64,000 bases of DNA. Origin: Hemileia vastatrix (lineage: Eukaryota > Basidiomycota > Pucciniomycetes > Pucciniales > Zaghouaniaceae). The first letter of the stretch is position 1. Every line of letters starts with the position of its first letter. Below the pieces are notes generated by a model. That model saw nothing but the letters and a program-made list of their open reading frames with translations, was not told the origin of the DNA and made no database searches. A program made the position numbers and the translations under genes. Shown one piece after another: positions 13,191 through 24,354 of the stretch. The stretch lies in assembly GCA_030280995.1 (NCBI GenBank), contig JASXTE010000007.1:16430501-16494500 (forward strand), written 5' to 3'.

Positions 13191-13964
13191 GGATAGAGAA
13201 ATTTTCATTTCATCTTTAACCAAACCTAACACATAGGAACAATGAGCAAAAGCCATTGGGAAAGATGTAATTAAGGCTACTATTGAATTTTTTTGGTCAT
13301 CAGTTAATTGATCACCAAAAGAAGTTGTTTAAATTTCAGACAATAATACATTCATTTCTTATGTTTGTCTACCTTGAAATTGGATCAAAGAATGACAAGA
13401 TTTTAATAAGGGTGCAGAATTCTTTTTAGAAAAGGAAATTTCAAATTTTCTTTTCGAATTCATTCCCAAAGTAAAAAAATTGTTTGCAGGATCCAATTTA
13501 ATGCCAAACATTGTTAAAATATCATTTCCCATGATAAACCAATTGCTTAAATTGTCATTTTTAATCAAAAGAAATTCACAAATAGCTCAGAAAAAACCAT
13601 GATTATGTTGAAAGAATACAGTGGTTTTGTATTTTTCAATGGGACATAAAACAGAACCATAACCTTTCCATTTTTTAGAGGTTATAGGTAATAATTTGCA
13701 TTTATAATCCTTATCTACAGAAGCAAGTGCTTTTTCAGAAACTAAACTTCCTCCAGCACCAGAGTCAAGAACAACCTCAACATTTTTAATATTAATAATA
13801 ACTGGTGCTCATAAAGGTGATATTAAAATGGAACTGTCAGTAATATCTCTAATTACTTCAACATTTTCTACAAAAGATAAGTCAATATAACAATTATCAG
13901 ACTAATTATCTAAATATTGGATATCCTTTTCTAAAACCAGAACTTCCAGAGACAACTCATGGTC
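13191..13964 (-). pseudogene. Gy-A retropepsin-like protease region
   Basis: The minus strand carries an aspartic protease motif DSGAGGSLVSEKAL near 13770-13730. It is followed by a conserved stretch (NWFIMGNDIL, FGIKLDP) matching Gy-B 41247-41690. The frame is broken by several stops. In Gypsy elements this protease cuts the Gag-Pol polyprotein. The connection to ORF2 upstream and reverse transcriptase downstream follows the Gy-B order. Confidence 0.8.
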
Positions 13965-15930
13965 TTAAGAGATATTGCTATGACAGTCAATGGAGGAATT
14001 CATCAAGTTCAACATGAGTATTATCAGATTCCTCATTTTTTTCACCAAAATGAATTTTCTTGTCACAAATATGTCCTTTTTGCCATAGTTTGTTACATTT
14101 AAAATAAGTATTAGTTGCATATTTCTTTGGAGAAACTGGGGCAGAGAGTCTACCAACTTTTTCCAAAAGTTTTGTGGAAGGCTTTTGTTAGTCATGATAA
14201 GATTTAACAGGATAATTCCTTGGTTCATAATTATGATTTAGTAGGACTTCATTACAGATATTTATAAAGGACAAATTATCTCTCACATTCTCAGTCCTTT
14301 CCACAATCAAAACTCTCAGATAATATGGTAATTTATAAAGAATTTTATCTCTCCAAATATCATAATCTATTTTAGGATCCATGGCTCTAAGAATTTTTGT
14401 GATTTTCATAAAGAAAACACTAGGTTTTTCAGGAGAGGAGGAAGCATATTTAGCATGCTCATATAATCTCTGCTGGGAAAGCCAGAATTTGGAATCACCA
14501 AATTGATTTTCAATCAAGGTTTTCCACTCTTTCCAAGTATAATGTTGATTTTCCAGTAAAACAGATTAATACCACATTAAAGCTACATTGGAAAAAAAAG
14601 AAATTAATTTAGGGACAATTTCTTCTTCTGGCAATTTATAAGAGTTTTTCATATTATCAATTCTCTGAAAAAAGTGTTGCCAGTCAGATGAAGAGTCACC
14701 ATCAAAAGTGGGATATTAATTCAGTTTGGGCCAATTTTTCTGGCTACTTGGAAGGTCCATCTTTTGATTTGAATTATTTAAAATTAATAATTCTTGAAGT
14801 TTAGCCAGGTGCTCAGAAATTTCATTATTTACAGAATTAGCTAGTTCATGATCTTTAAAAGATTTTTTGCTACTAGAAAAAGATTTTACAGACTCATTGT
14901 CAGTTTGTTTAATGGCTGAAATATAGGGAAGAAAAGAGCTGCTCTGCTCAGGTTCCTTTACCTTGTTTTTATGCAGCTTATGGGAAGCACTTTCATCTAC
15001 ACCATAATGATTGATGGTTAAGGCTGGAAATTTGTCCTGTAGGTCAGACACACGGTTTCTTATCCTTGGAATATCAGCCATCTGGTGATTCATTTTTTCA
15101 AGGGATAAAACATTTCTGTCCTCAAAAACTGTGTGTTTAGTGCTTATTGCATGGAAATCATTTTTCAGCTTTTTCAACTCATTGTTTAGAGACTTAATTT
15201 CACTTTTCAATGAATAATTTTTGTCAATAAGGGGTTTTAATTCATTCAAGGATCTATGCAGATTGATATTCTTATTTTAGATAGCTCTATGGTCACTTCT
15301 TATTTGTTTCTGTTGGCTAAGAACAATATTAAAAGTTTCCTTGATTTTAAAATAAGCTGTATCTTGTACAGAAGAACTTACTTTAAAATACAAGTGCAAA
15401 TTATTTAATCTATCACTCTCATGTACTAACACATCTCTAAAATGTTTGTCTTTCACAACATTAAAATCAAGTGTATCTTTCAATATCTTCTCAGAAGGTT
15501 TCTCAAGTAATGTATAGACTTCAGGGGAAACAGAATCATTATTAATTGAAAGATAAGGATTAATTAAAGAAGTAGAAGTCAAATGTAAAGTTTCATCAAA
15601 TGATAGTTTTCTAATAACATAATTGGGGCTACTCATTAAAGGAAGTTGTATTTTTATGAGTTTAACTGTTCTTTCACCATGATCCACAATATTACCTGTG
15701 GAAGAAGATTTGTCATTATACATACCAACATGTTTATCAAACAAATTACTTATCATGAAAAGGGAGGAAATTTCCCCTGTGCCTTCTTTCTTCTGCCTCC
15801 ATGATAAGGATGGGGTTGAGGATATGGATGGTAGGTTGGTGTCCTGGATGAGCCAGCATGTTGAGCTGCTGTTTTTTGAACATTTTGAACATTCTGTTGG
15901 TAATGGTTTATCAAGTAATCCCATTTCCAC
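13965..15930 (-). pseudogene. Gy-A ORF2: coiled-coil, capsid and nucleocapsid remains
   Basis: Minus-strand frames 15930-15277, 15249-14716, 14517-14188 and 14228-13965 belong to one former frame. The first, from about 15757, matches Gy-B ORF2 (MISNLFDKHVGMYN). The second is charged and likely coiled-coil (EIKSLNNELKKLKNDF). The third has the look of a Gypsy capsid (KFWLSQQRLYEHAKY, MDPKIDYDIW). Near 14110-14060 a damaged zinc knuckle keeps one Cys and the GH pair (KCNKLWQKGHIC). Gy-B has lost roughly the section from 15185 to 14035, so Gy-A is the only copy here showing this capsid. Confidence 0.75.
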
Positions 15931-16415
15931 TGCTCCACCTGCAGAGTGCTTTGATTTTGAGTGAAGGAGCTGGGTCCTTGATGGGGATGAGATTGAGGCT
16001 GAGGCTGAGGCTGAGATTGAGAGGCTGGAAAAGAGGAGGTTGAACTTTTTTGAGATTTAATAACTCCTGCATCTGTGGCCAGAGTGTGTCTACTCTTGCC
16101 TTGTATTTCATACTTTCTGCCTTCAGTTCTTTTATGTGACTGGAAAGATAGTTTACTTGTTGAGTCAGAGGTATCTTTTTTATTCTTATACCCTTTAGTG
16201 GATTTTCCTGATTTATCAGAGGTTTTGCTTCTTTCAGAGGTGTTTGGTGAGGGGTTTTTTCCACTTCTCCTGCCATTTCCATGTCCTGAATTTCTTTTGT
16301 CAGCTGAATAATTTTTGTAAGTTAATTTAGAAGAACCTACAGATTCAGTGTCAATATCCAGTTCAATTTCATCCACATGTAAGTTATCCATGCTGTTAGC
16401 CAAACTACTGGACAT
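15775..16415 (-). pseudogene. Gy-A ORF1 (Gag-like), two exons with a 55-bp intron
   Basis: The start codon at 16415 opens MSSSLANSMDNLHVDEIE. Exon 1 ends at 16341; a GT-AG intron spans 16340-16286; exon 2 resumes at 16285 with DMEMAGEVEK, joined in phase. Without splicing the two parts lie in different frames. Exon 2 encodes a basic and coiled-coil segment (KIKKIPLTQQV, SHIKELKAESM), a Pro/Gln-rich linker and a C-terminus with WKWDYLINHYQQ and PHPYHGGRRKKAQG. One lost base in the Pro/Gln linker, relative to Gy-B, shifts the end into another frame. ORF1 ends where ORF2 starts (ATGATAA). Its role is probably RNA binding or particle assembly, by position only. Confidence 0.8.
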
Positions 16416-17114
16416 AAAAACTGTGAACAAAGAATCAAAATGATTTTAATGATTCAAATTAGTATTTTCAAAATAAAATAAAATAAAATGATTTTTTAAC
16501 AAAAAAAAGTTTAAATTTTTATTCAAAAATCAATTAATTAACAAAAAATGTAATACAAAGTATATGTAATTAAAATTGTTTATTAAGAAATACCAATAAA
16601 TATTATGGGATCAACCAAAAAGGGTTTAATAAGTCAACTAAAAATAATTAATACCAAAAAATATATTGGCAATATTGGGACTTAGCACTGAGTAATATTT
16701 TGGTCAACCAATAAATTAAAAATAATTTTAATAAAAATTAATTTAATAATTTATCAAAAATTTAATGATCTTCTAGGAATAAGAGTATAACTCTATTATG
16801 TCCAACTAGGATTTAAAAATTCATAAACAATTTGAACACTTACACTCAGTGATTCAGAAATTGAGCCACAATCTCTGTTATTGCAATAAAAATTTAATAA
16901 TATAAGTGAGAAGTTCAAAGGTTAACTTGCTATAGTGATTGAGAAATCACTTCAAAACTATATATTATTTAATATATTATAATCCCAAAAGTTCAAACCC
17001 AAGTTTAAAACATGGCCACGGCATAAATTTACTTTTTTGTTTTAGGTGGTCCATGTGCAATGTGGTTCATCGCAAGTTGGTCTATTGTTGTTGTCGTTTG
17101 GAAAGGCCCTCAAC
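16416..17114 (-). other. Gy-A leader between 5' LTR and ORF1
   Basis: Non-coding and homologous to Gy-B 39115-39819. On the minus strand it holds several copies of a GGTTGAC...AGTCC-type repeat and ends TTCACAG just before the ORF1 start, which would serve as the acceptor of a leader intron. The LTR-proximal part contains a block (TTTGGAAAGGCCCTCAA) that recurs in antisense inside 18250-18320. Confidence 0.7.
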
Positions 17115-17499
17115 TGTTGGCCGGTCATCTAGAAGGAGGAGAGAAAAAGAGAAGCAAATAAAAGGAACTAGGGGAAAGGTAAGGAAATAGATAATTTAAT
17201 GGAATCTAGACTTAAAAGTGTAAGAAAGTAAGAGCGAAAAAATAAAGAAATGCAACAACAAAGTTTGAGGAGTGAAACAATGGGAGGTTCAATTTATAAT
17301 ATTAAATTTTTTAAGTTATGTATCAGTGGGCAGCTCACAATTGGTATTATTAACAGACTTAGAGAAACTTTTAGTTATTTATATAAGATTTAAATTAGTT
17401 TTGTTATACTAATAAAAAAAGTAATAAATGTATTATATTAAAAATTTGTTCAAGTTTGAGTGTATAATATGTGGTGAGGCTACAAGGGGTTACCCAAGG
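17115..17499 (-). mobile_element. Gy-A 5' LTR remnant
   Basis: Begins on the plus strand with TGTTGGCCGGTCATCTAGAA, the complement of the Gy-B LTR end (TTCTAGATGACCGGCTTACA, 39095-39114). It is similar to that LTR for about 350 bp, then stops at 17499 where a plus-strand LTR-like start follows. It is more diverged from Gy-B than the coding part is. Confidence 0.6.
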
Positions 17500-18612
17500 T
17501 GTCAGCCAGGCTACTAGACTTATCCAGTAAAATAATTAATTATCTTACTGAGATGAAGCCATGCCTTTTAAATCCTTATTAATAATTAATTATTTATTGA
17601 TTACTTATGTATTACTTACAATTAACTAGCTAAGTACATTAATTAATTTTAATAATTAACAAAAATAAATATCCCATACATTTTTACTCCCTAGAACTGT
17701 GCTCAATAAAACAATTGAGAAGGGAATAAAAATAGTATTAAAAATATAATAAAATGTAAAAAAATTCAAATTCCTTTATTAAGAAATTTAAATTTCTGTT
17801 AAAACAAAACTTTAAATTAAATGTTTTTTTCTAAGTGTGACAATCTAAGGGAACTCAGGTTTTATATCAAATAAAAATGATACCTTTTATTGACGCACCA
17901 TTTAGTATATCTTTTTATATTTCACATACTCTCTTTATATCTAGTTTTTCATCTCACACCCTTTTTTTAGGTGGTGTTAACTCCATGTTTTTATCTCTCA
18001 CATTTTGCCTAAAAAATGCCCTCCATTTTTGTACTTTTCAAGTCATTACATTACTTACTTATTAAAACATTTACTACACTTAAAATATTTATTAATATTT
18101 CTTATTGTTTTAGTATTTACAAATACGTAATACTAACCCATTAATTATGATAATATTTGTAAAATTTCTACCACTTATAAAGAGTAAAACTAATAAAAAG
18201 ATAGAAGTATGTACCCTAAACTTTGAGATTCAAAAATCCCCTTGTTACCGCTGTTGGACTGCCATTGAAAACCTTCTAGACTTAAAAGACACCTTGACAA
18301 CTGAGGCCCTTTCCGAATAGTCAACGGTGCATTGATATCTTGAAGCCAGCAACCGAGGGACCATCAACAATGAGGTGCCAATAAGGACAAGTATACAACA
18401 AAGACAACAAATGTCATCAGCCACATGACTTACTTTTTTCTGAAACTGGGAATTGAACCGCGCTTCAAAAATTAAGCTTATATATTGACAATAGTCATAT
18501 ATATTTGTGGTAATTATATTGATTACTATTTGTGGATCACTTTTCACTTCTCATAGTTTACATATTTTTTTACTCAGCACTCTGTAAGTGGCATTAATTT
18601 GCTCATTTTACA
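17500..18612 (+). mobile_element. Candidate 5' LTR of Gy-C
   Basis: Starts TGTCAGCCAGGCTA, like the Gy-B 3' LTR (44834), then diverges. It ends CATTTTACA before a purine-rich GGGGGAGG. Bounds are tentative. Within it, about 18240-18470 is richer in GC and, in antisense, resembles the LTR/leader boundary of Gy-A. It may therefore hold a fragment of a second, oppositely oriented copy. No coding frame is credible. Confidence 0.4.
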
Positions 18613-18639
18613 GGGGGAGGTGTCTGGTAAATTAGAATT

Positions 18640-19110
18640 TTTATTTTCCTAGTTGAAAAAGATAGAACTATTTTGTTCTTAGTCCTTGAAGTAATTAAAT
18701 TAATTATACTATTTTTTTTAATTATTTCATTTGACTTTTGTCCTGATAATTAGAATTTTATATTATTGTTTCAGTTGACAAATTGTCCTAGCAGTAAATC
18801 AATAATATTATAAATTAATTAAATTAATTATATCAAATTATTTCAGTTGAAAATAAGTCCTGGTAATTAAAATTATTTCAGTTGAAAATAAGTCCTGGTA
18901 ATTAAATTATTTTCAGTTGACATTAATTCCTGGTAATTAAATTCCTTCAGTTGATTTTCATCCTGATAATTATCAAAATTTAAATTATTAATTAAAAATT
19001 AATTTTATTACTTCAGTTGATTTCTTTTAATCCTGGTTATAAAATTATTTTGTATTAATAAAAATTGTGATTATTATTTCTGTTAAATTCTGTCCTGAAA
19101 ATTTTTATTT
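18640..19110 (+). repeat. Gy-C leader with ~40-bp TTCAGTTGA...TCCTGG repeats
   Basis: About eight degenerate copies of TTTCAGTTGAN(5-9)GTCCTGGTAATTA lie between about 18710 and 19100. The clearest are at 18770, 18830, 18869, 18911, 18950 and 19011. The leader ends CTCATTTCAG before the ORF1 start, a good acceptor for a leader intron. Gy-A and Gy-B leaders have analogous TTGAC...AGTCC repeats. Confidence 0.75.
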
Positions 19111-19188
19111 ATTTTTCTTTTAATAAAACAAAAATAAAACTAGTATATCTTAATATTTCCTTCTCTCATTTCAGGTTAAAATTACAAT

Positions 19189-19934
19189 ATGACTGATCAA
19201 GGTGCTTCTGCTGGACATGATGAGGAATTGGATTTATCTGATTATGATGAAGCTACTTTTGTAAGTTCTCCCTTGACTACAAAATTGGCTCAAATTAATC
19301 AATTATTGGACCAATCAGGATTTGGAAATGGATAAAGTGGAAATACTAGTGGAGACAACTGTTCAGGAACAAAAGCCTTCCATCAACCCCCCAGAAGGAC
19401 TTCCAAAAGGCTTCAAAATAAAAAAGATGCCTTCACATCAGCAAGTAAAGAATATCTCCACCCACATAAAGGAACTGAGGACAGAGAATTTAAGACTGAG
19501 AGAAAGAAGAGACTCACTAGAAGAAAAGGTAAGAAAGATAGATGCCTTTCTTCAAGAGTAGAGGAGACCTCCTCCCCCCAGGGATCTTCCACAATTGGCT
19601 CCCCAGCAACCAGAAAAGGTGGAAGTATCAAAGTGGCAGTGGGATTGGTTAAACACCCAGTGGGAATATCTGTGTCAACATCAGCAGCCTCAAATGCCTC
19701 AGGAAGGTCCGTCAAGACCCAGTCAATTCAACCCCACACATCCTCACCCCTATCAAGGAGGCAGAAAAAGAAAAGATAATCTTCAGATCTTACCCAAGCC
19801 TTTGTAAGCCCCTATATTGAATCTCAAGTACCATTTATTGTTGATGATTCAGTTCCTTCAGGTAATTCTGGAAAATGAGATGAAACTGTGAGTCAAGTAG
19901 AGGCTGATAAGAGTAGACAAATCACTCAAATTTC
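19189..19934 (+). pseudogene. Gy-C ORF1 (Gag-like), two exons with a 58-bp intron, and start of ORF2
   Basis: Exon 1 (19189-19260) encodes MTDQGASAGHDEELDLSDYD and ends before a consensus GTAAGT donor. The intron is 19261-19318, ending CAATCAG. Exon 2 continues in phase with DLEMDKVEIL. It carries a basic then coiled-coil stretch (GFKIKKMPSHQQV, STHIKELRTENLRLRERRDS), an in-frame TAG after AFLQE, and the ORF1 signature KWQWDWLNTQWE with PHPYQGGRKRKD. ORF1 ends at 19807. A second frame (SPYIESQVPFIVDD) corresponds to ORF2 and continues, with one stop, until half a palindrome (TGCTGGACAC) at about 19943. Capsid, protease and polymerase are absent. Confidence 0.72.
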
Positions 19935-22900
19935 AAATTTTTCTGCTGGACACTTTAACCAAAGACATTATAAAGCATCAATTATCTTCATTATATGGGC
20001 TATGTTTTTTTTGGTTTTCCTTGCAATTTTTAGTCACTGTTCTTGGCCAAAGTGTCCAGCACAAGCTCGGCCAAACTTATGCTGGACACTTTTCCAATTT
20101 GAAGTTGGTAAGGTGTATATTTTTTTAAGAGAAGTGAGTTGCTCCTCATAAAAGTGTCCAGCACAAGTTTGGCTGAACTTGTGCTGGACACTTTTACCAA
20201 AAAAAAAAATAGATTCCTTCAAATATCTTCATTTTGTAGCCTAATTATTTTTAATTTCCTTGAAGTAATAAGTCACTGTCCATGACCAAAGTGTCCAGCA
20301 CAAGTTCGGCCAAACTTGTTCTGGACACTTTTATAAGAAACACCTCACTTCTCTTAATAAAACATGCACCTTACCAACTTCAAATTGGAAAAGTGTCCAG
20401 CATAACTTCGGCCGAACTTGTGCTGGACACTCTGGCCAAGACAAGTGACTAAAAATTGCAAGGAAAACCAAAAAAAAAAAGGCCCATGTAATTAAGATAA
20501 TTGATGGCATCAAATTGTTTTTTGGTAAATATGTCCAGCACAAGTTCAGCCAAACTTATGCTGGACACTTTTATAATTTGAAGTTGGTAAGGTGTTTGTT
20601 TTTTTAAGAGAAGTGAGGTGTTCCTCATAAAAGTGTCCAGCACAAGTTTGGCAGAATTTGTGCTGGACACTTTTACCAAAAAAAAATAATAGATGCACTC
20701 AAATATCTTCATGTTATAGCCTAATTTTTTTTAATTTCCTTGAAGTAATAAGTTACAGTCAATGACCAAAGTGTCCAGCACAAGTTTGGCTGAACTTGTG
20801 CTGGACACTTTTATAAGGAACACCTCACTTCTCTTAATAAAACATGCACCTTACCAGCTTCAAATTGGAAGTGTCCAGCATAGGTTCGGCCGAACTTGTG
20901 CTGGACACTTTGGCCAAGACCAGTGACTAAAAATTGCAAGGAAAACCAAAAATAAATAGGCTATAAAAGAAAGTTAATTGATGGGATCAAATTTCTTTTT
21001 GGTAAATATGTCCAGCACAAGTTCGGCCGAACTTATGCTGGACACTTTTCCAATTTGAAGTTGGTAAGGTGTATGTTTTTTTAAGAGAAGTGAGATGTTC
21101 CTCATAAAAGGGTGCAGCACAAGTTCCGCCAAACTTGTGCTGGACACTTTTACCAAAAAAAAAAATTGATGTCATCAAATATCTTCATGTTATAGCCTAA
21201 TTTTTTTAATTTCCTTGAAGTAATAAGTTACTGTCCATGACCAAAGTGTCCAGAACAAGTTCAGCCAAACTTATGCTGTAAACTTTTATAATTTGAAGTT
21301 GATAAGGTGCATGTTTTTTAAGAGAAGTGAGGCTTTCCTTAAAAAAGTGTCCAGCATATGTTTGGCCAAACTTGTGCTTGACACTTTGGTCATGGACAGT
21401 AACTTATTACTTCAAGGAAATTAAAAAAAATTAGGCTATAACATGAAAATATTTGATGGCATCAATTTTTTTTTTGGTAAAAGTGTCCAGCACAAGTTTG
21501 GCTGAACTTGTGCTGGAAACTTTTATGAGGAACATCTCACTTCTCTTAAAAAAACATACACCTTACCAACTTCAAATTATAAAAGTGTCCAGCATAAGCT
21601 TGGTCGAACTTGTGCTGGACATATTTACCAAAAAACAATTTGATGCCATCAATTATCTTAATTATATGGGCCATTTTTTTTTGGTTTTCCTTGCACTTTT
21701 TAATTATTTGTCTTGGCCAGAGTGTCCAGCACAAGTTCAGCTGAACTTATGCTGGACACTTTTCCAATTTGAAGTTGGTAAGGTGTATGTTTTTTTAAGA
21801 GAAGTGAGGTTTTTCTTATAAAAGTGTTTAACACAAGTTTGGCTGAACTTGTGCTGGACACTTTGGTCATGGACAGTGACTTATTACTTCAAGGAAATTA
21901 AAAAAAATTAGGCTATAAAATGAAGATATTTGATGGCATCAATTTTTTTTTGGTAAAAGTGTCCAGCACAAGTTTTGCGGAACTTGTGCTGGACACTTTT
22001 ATGAGGAAAACCTCACTTCTCCTAAAAGAATATGCAACTTACCAACTTCAAATTGGAAAAGTGCCCAGCATAAGTTTAGCCAAGATTTTGCTGGACACTT
22101 TGGCCAAGAACAGTAACTAAAATTTGCAAGGAAAACCAAAAAAAACATAGCCCATATAATGAAGATAATTGATGCTATCTAATGTCTTTGGTTAAAGTGT
22201 CCAGCACAAGTTTGGCCAAACTTGTGCTGGACACTTTTATAAGGAAAACCTCACTTCTCTTAAAAAAACATGCACCTTACCAACTTCAAATTAGAAAAGT
22301 GTCCAGCATAAGCTCGGCTGAACTTGTGCTGAAAACTTTGGTCATGGACAGTAACTTATTACTTCAAGGAAATTAAAAAAAATTAGTCTAGAAAATGAAG
22401 ATATTTGATGGCATCAATTTTTTTTTTTTGGTAAAAGTGTCCAGCACAAGTTCGGCCGAATTTGTGCTGCACCCTTTTATGAGGAACATCTCACTTCTCT
22501 TAAAAAAACATACACCTTACCAACTTCAAATTGGAAAAGTTTCCATCATAAGTTCGGCCAAACTTGTGCTGGACACTTTTACCAAAAAAAATATTGATGC
22601 CATCAATTAACTTCCTTTTATAGCCTATTGAATTTTGGTTTTCCTTGAAATTTTTAGTCACTGGTCTTGGCCAAAGTGTCCAGAATAATTCGGCCAAACT
22701 TGTGCTGGACACTTTTCCAATTTGAATTCTGTAAGGTGCATGTTTTTTTAAGAGAAGTGAGGTGTTCCTCATAAACGTGTCCAGCACAAGTTTGGCCCAA
22801 CTTGTGCTGGACACTTTTACCAAAGGCATTAGATAGCATCAATTATCTTCATTATATGGGCTATGTTTTTTTTGGTTTTCCTTGCAATTTTCAGTCACTG

Positions 22901-23058
22901 TTCTTAGACACAGTGTCCAGCACAAGTTCGGCCTAAATTATTCTGGACACTTTTCTAATTTGAAGTTGGTAAGGTGCATGTTTTTTTAAGAGAAGTGAGG
23001 TTTTCCTCATAAAAGTGTCCAGCACAAGTTTGGCAGAACTTTTGCTGGACACTTTACT
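19935..23058. repeat. Array B: ~26 near-perfect 46-bp palindromes with alternating invertible spacers
   Basis: Palindrome starts are near 20049, 20150, 20288, 20389, 20528, 20629, 20768, 20869, 21006, 21106, 21243, 21343, 21479, 21581, 21719, 21821, 21955, 22056, 22194, 22294, 22433, 22535, 22673, 22773, 22910 and 23012. Steps alternate strictly between about 101 and 138 bp. The core is the array A palindrome. Short spacers (~55 bp, containing TTTGAAGTTGGTAAGGTG) read F R F R F F R F R R R F F along the array. Long spacers (~92 bp) come in two related types and also occur both ways round. The array starts with a half palindrome near 19943. It has no coding capacity; repeated KVSSTSLAELVLDTF peptides are palindrome translations. 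Confidence 0.95.
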
Positions 23059-24354
23059 CAAAACAGTTTGATGGATTCAATTGTCTACATATTCCTTACC
23101 ATTGTCTTTTGGTAAAGAGGGAAACCTTTAGCTATTGGTAGTTGTTTTGAGTATACTATGAGTAGTTGATATTTCCATTTTAAGGTAAAAGAGTACAATA
23201 TTTTTTGCAATTACTAGTAATTTATTTCCCTCAATATTTCTAAGATATTGGTTATAATTTTTTATAACACCTATTCCTAATATTCCTCTTTGATTTGATT
23301 TTTTTTAGTCCTGATTTAAAGGTTTTTACTATTTTATCAACCAAGCTTTACATCAATGTAAAAAATACCCTGATTAATCCTGCTATATTTTTTTTGACTG
23401 TTCCTATTCAATAATAGCTCAAGTTAGAAAAATATATCCATTATCTATTTTCTTTTTCAACTTAGTTATCTCAGTGGAAAATTTTCATCAATTACTATTG
23501 AATGATGTTTTCAGTATGTAACCTTGTACAAATCTGTAAAATAATTTTAAAAATTTTTGACTTTGGTACTTGGTTATTTGATTTTATATGGCAATAATTT
23601 CAAATAATTTTATACTTTATTCATATGCTAAGATTCTTAAGTGTTTCTTTTTCCAATTTATTATATCAATTTAACTTTAACTAAGTTTAGACTAGGTTTG
23701 TGCCAGGGGGTGTCAGCGCAGCCCAAAGGAGCTCCTATCATAGAATAAATTAATTTTTTTTAATAATTTTATATAATACTATTTAGTGTTATCTTTTTTT
23801 ATCCCCTTTTTTTAAATTATCTTTTTCCTTTGTTTTTGTCCCTTATTTTTTATAACACATGAAGATGCTGAAATTTCCAATTATAGATCCCTTTGCCATA
23901 TTGCATGATGTCAATATTTACAAATTAATTTAAATATTTAAATTAGTTAAACTTATATTCTCAACTATTTACCCTTTGCAATTATCAAATTGTAAATTGG
24001 TCATTTTCTTTGTTTGTCATACTTTTAAGCCCCCAATGTTTATGTCTACTTACTTCCCTTTTACTATTAACACCATTATTATCATCAGACTATTTTAAAA
24101 TATGCTCGCTAGCTTGATGCCATTGTAAAAGAACCCCTATCAAAAACCTGCTTCTGGTAATATATAAACCCTCTTGTTTGTTACCACATTTCTCAATTCG
24201 TTTATTTCTCTCAATTTTACTACTATTATATTTTGGTTATCACATTTATCTGTGTTAGTACAGCTTGAAAATACAAATAGTAATATATATTTTTTATCTC
24301 TTTATTACCTTGATATAAGAATTTTTCATTTTTTTCAAGTAATAAGTCATTAAA
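23059..24354. other. AT-rich spacer with a possible LTR start
   Basis: No gene seen. At 23702-23720 the sequence GCCAGGGGGTGTCAGCG looks like a polypurine tract followed by an LTR start (TG at 23711). It could be the 3' end of Gy-C or an unrelated solo LTR; the following bases do not match the LTR-like block at 17500. Confidence 0.3.

Larger units (their letters stand above)
1..17499 (-). mobile_element. Gy-A: degenerate chromovirus (Ty3/Gypsy), split by a DNA transposon
   Basis: Minus-strand Ty3/Gypsy element. Read on the minus strand it has a partial 5' LTR (17499-17115), a leader (17114-16416), ORF1 with an intron (16415 to about 15775), ORF2 capsid and nucleocapsid remains, protease, reverse transcriptase and RNase H (to 12080). 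After a 10.5-kb insertion it continues with the rest of RNase H and integrase (1541-480), then a 3' LTR fragment. It is closely similar along its length to Gy-B (37987-46134), which fixed the order of parts. Integrase is joined directly to LTR sequence near 476-480, so the integrase C-terminus, chromodomain, polypurine tract and start of the 3' LTR are deleted. Numerous stops and small indels make it inactive. Confidence 0.88.

Noticed and set aside
15753..16430. The 225-residue minus-strand frame as the true ORF1 product
   Set aside because: Its middle section is out of frame with the segment conserved in Gy-C. The conserved frame needs the 55-bp intron, and a base loss explains the C-terminal shift.
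18420..18470. A tRNA gene or tRNA-derived SINE on the minus strand
   Set aside because: GGTTCAATTCC resembles a B box, but the T stem does not pair, no A box is seen at the right distance, and the surrounding sequence matches a Gypsy leader/LTR boundary in antisense.
20449..22842. A repeat protein family with KVSSTSLAELVLDTF-like peptides on both strands
   Set aside because: These frames are translations of the palindrome itself, appear on both strands because it is self-complementary, and are broken in the spacers.
19935..23058. CRISPR array
   Set aside because: Regularly spaced palindromes suggest it, but the spacers are not unique. They are two repeated spacer families in either orientation, the setting is a eukaryotic transposon, and no cas-like gene is present.
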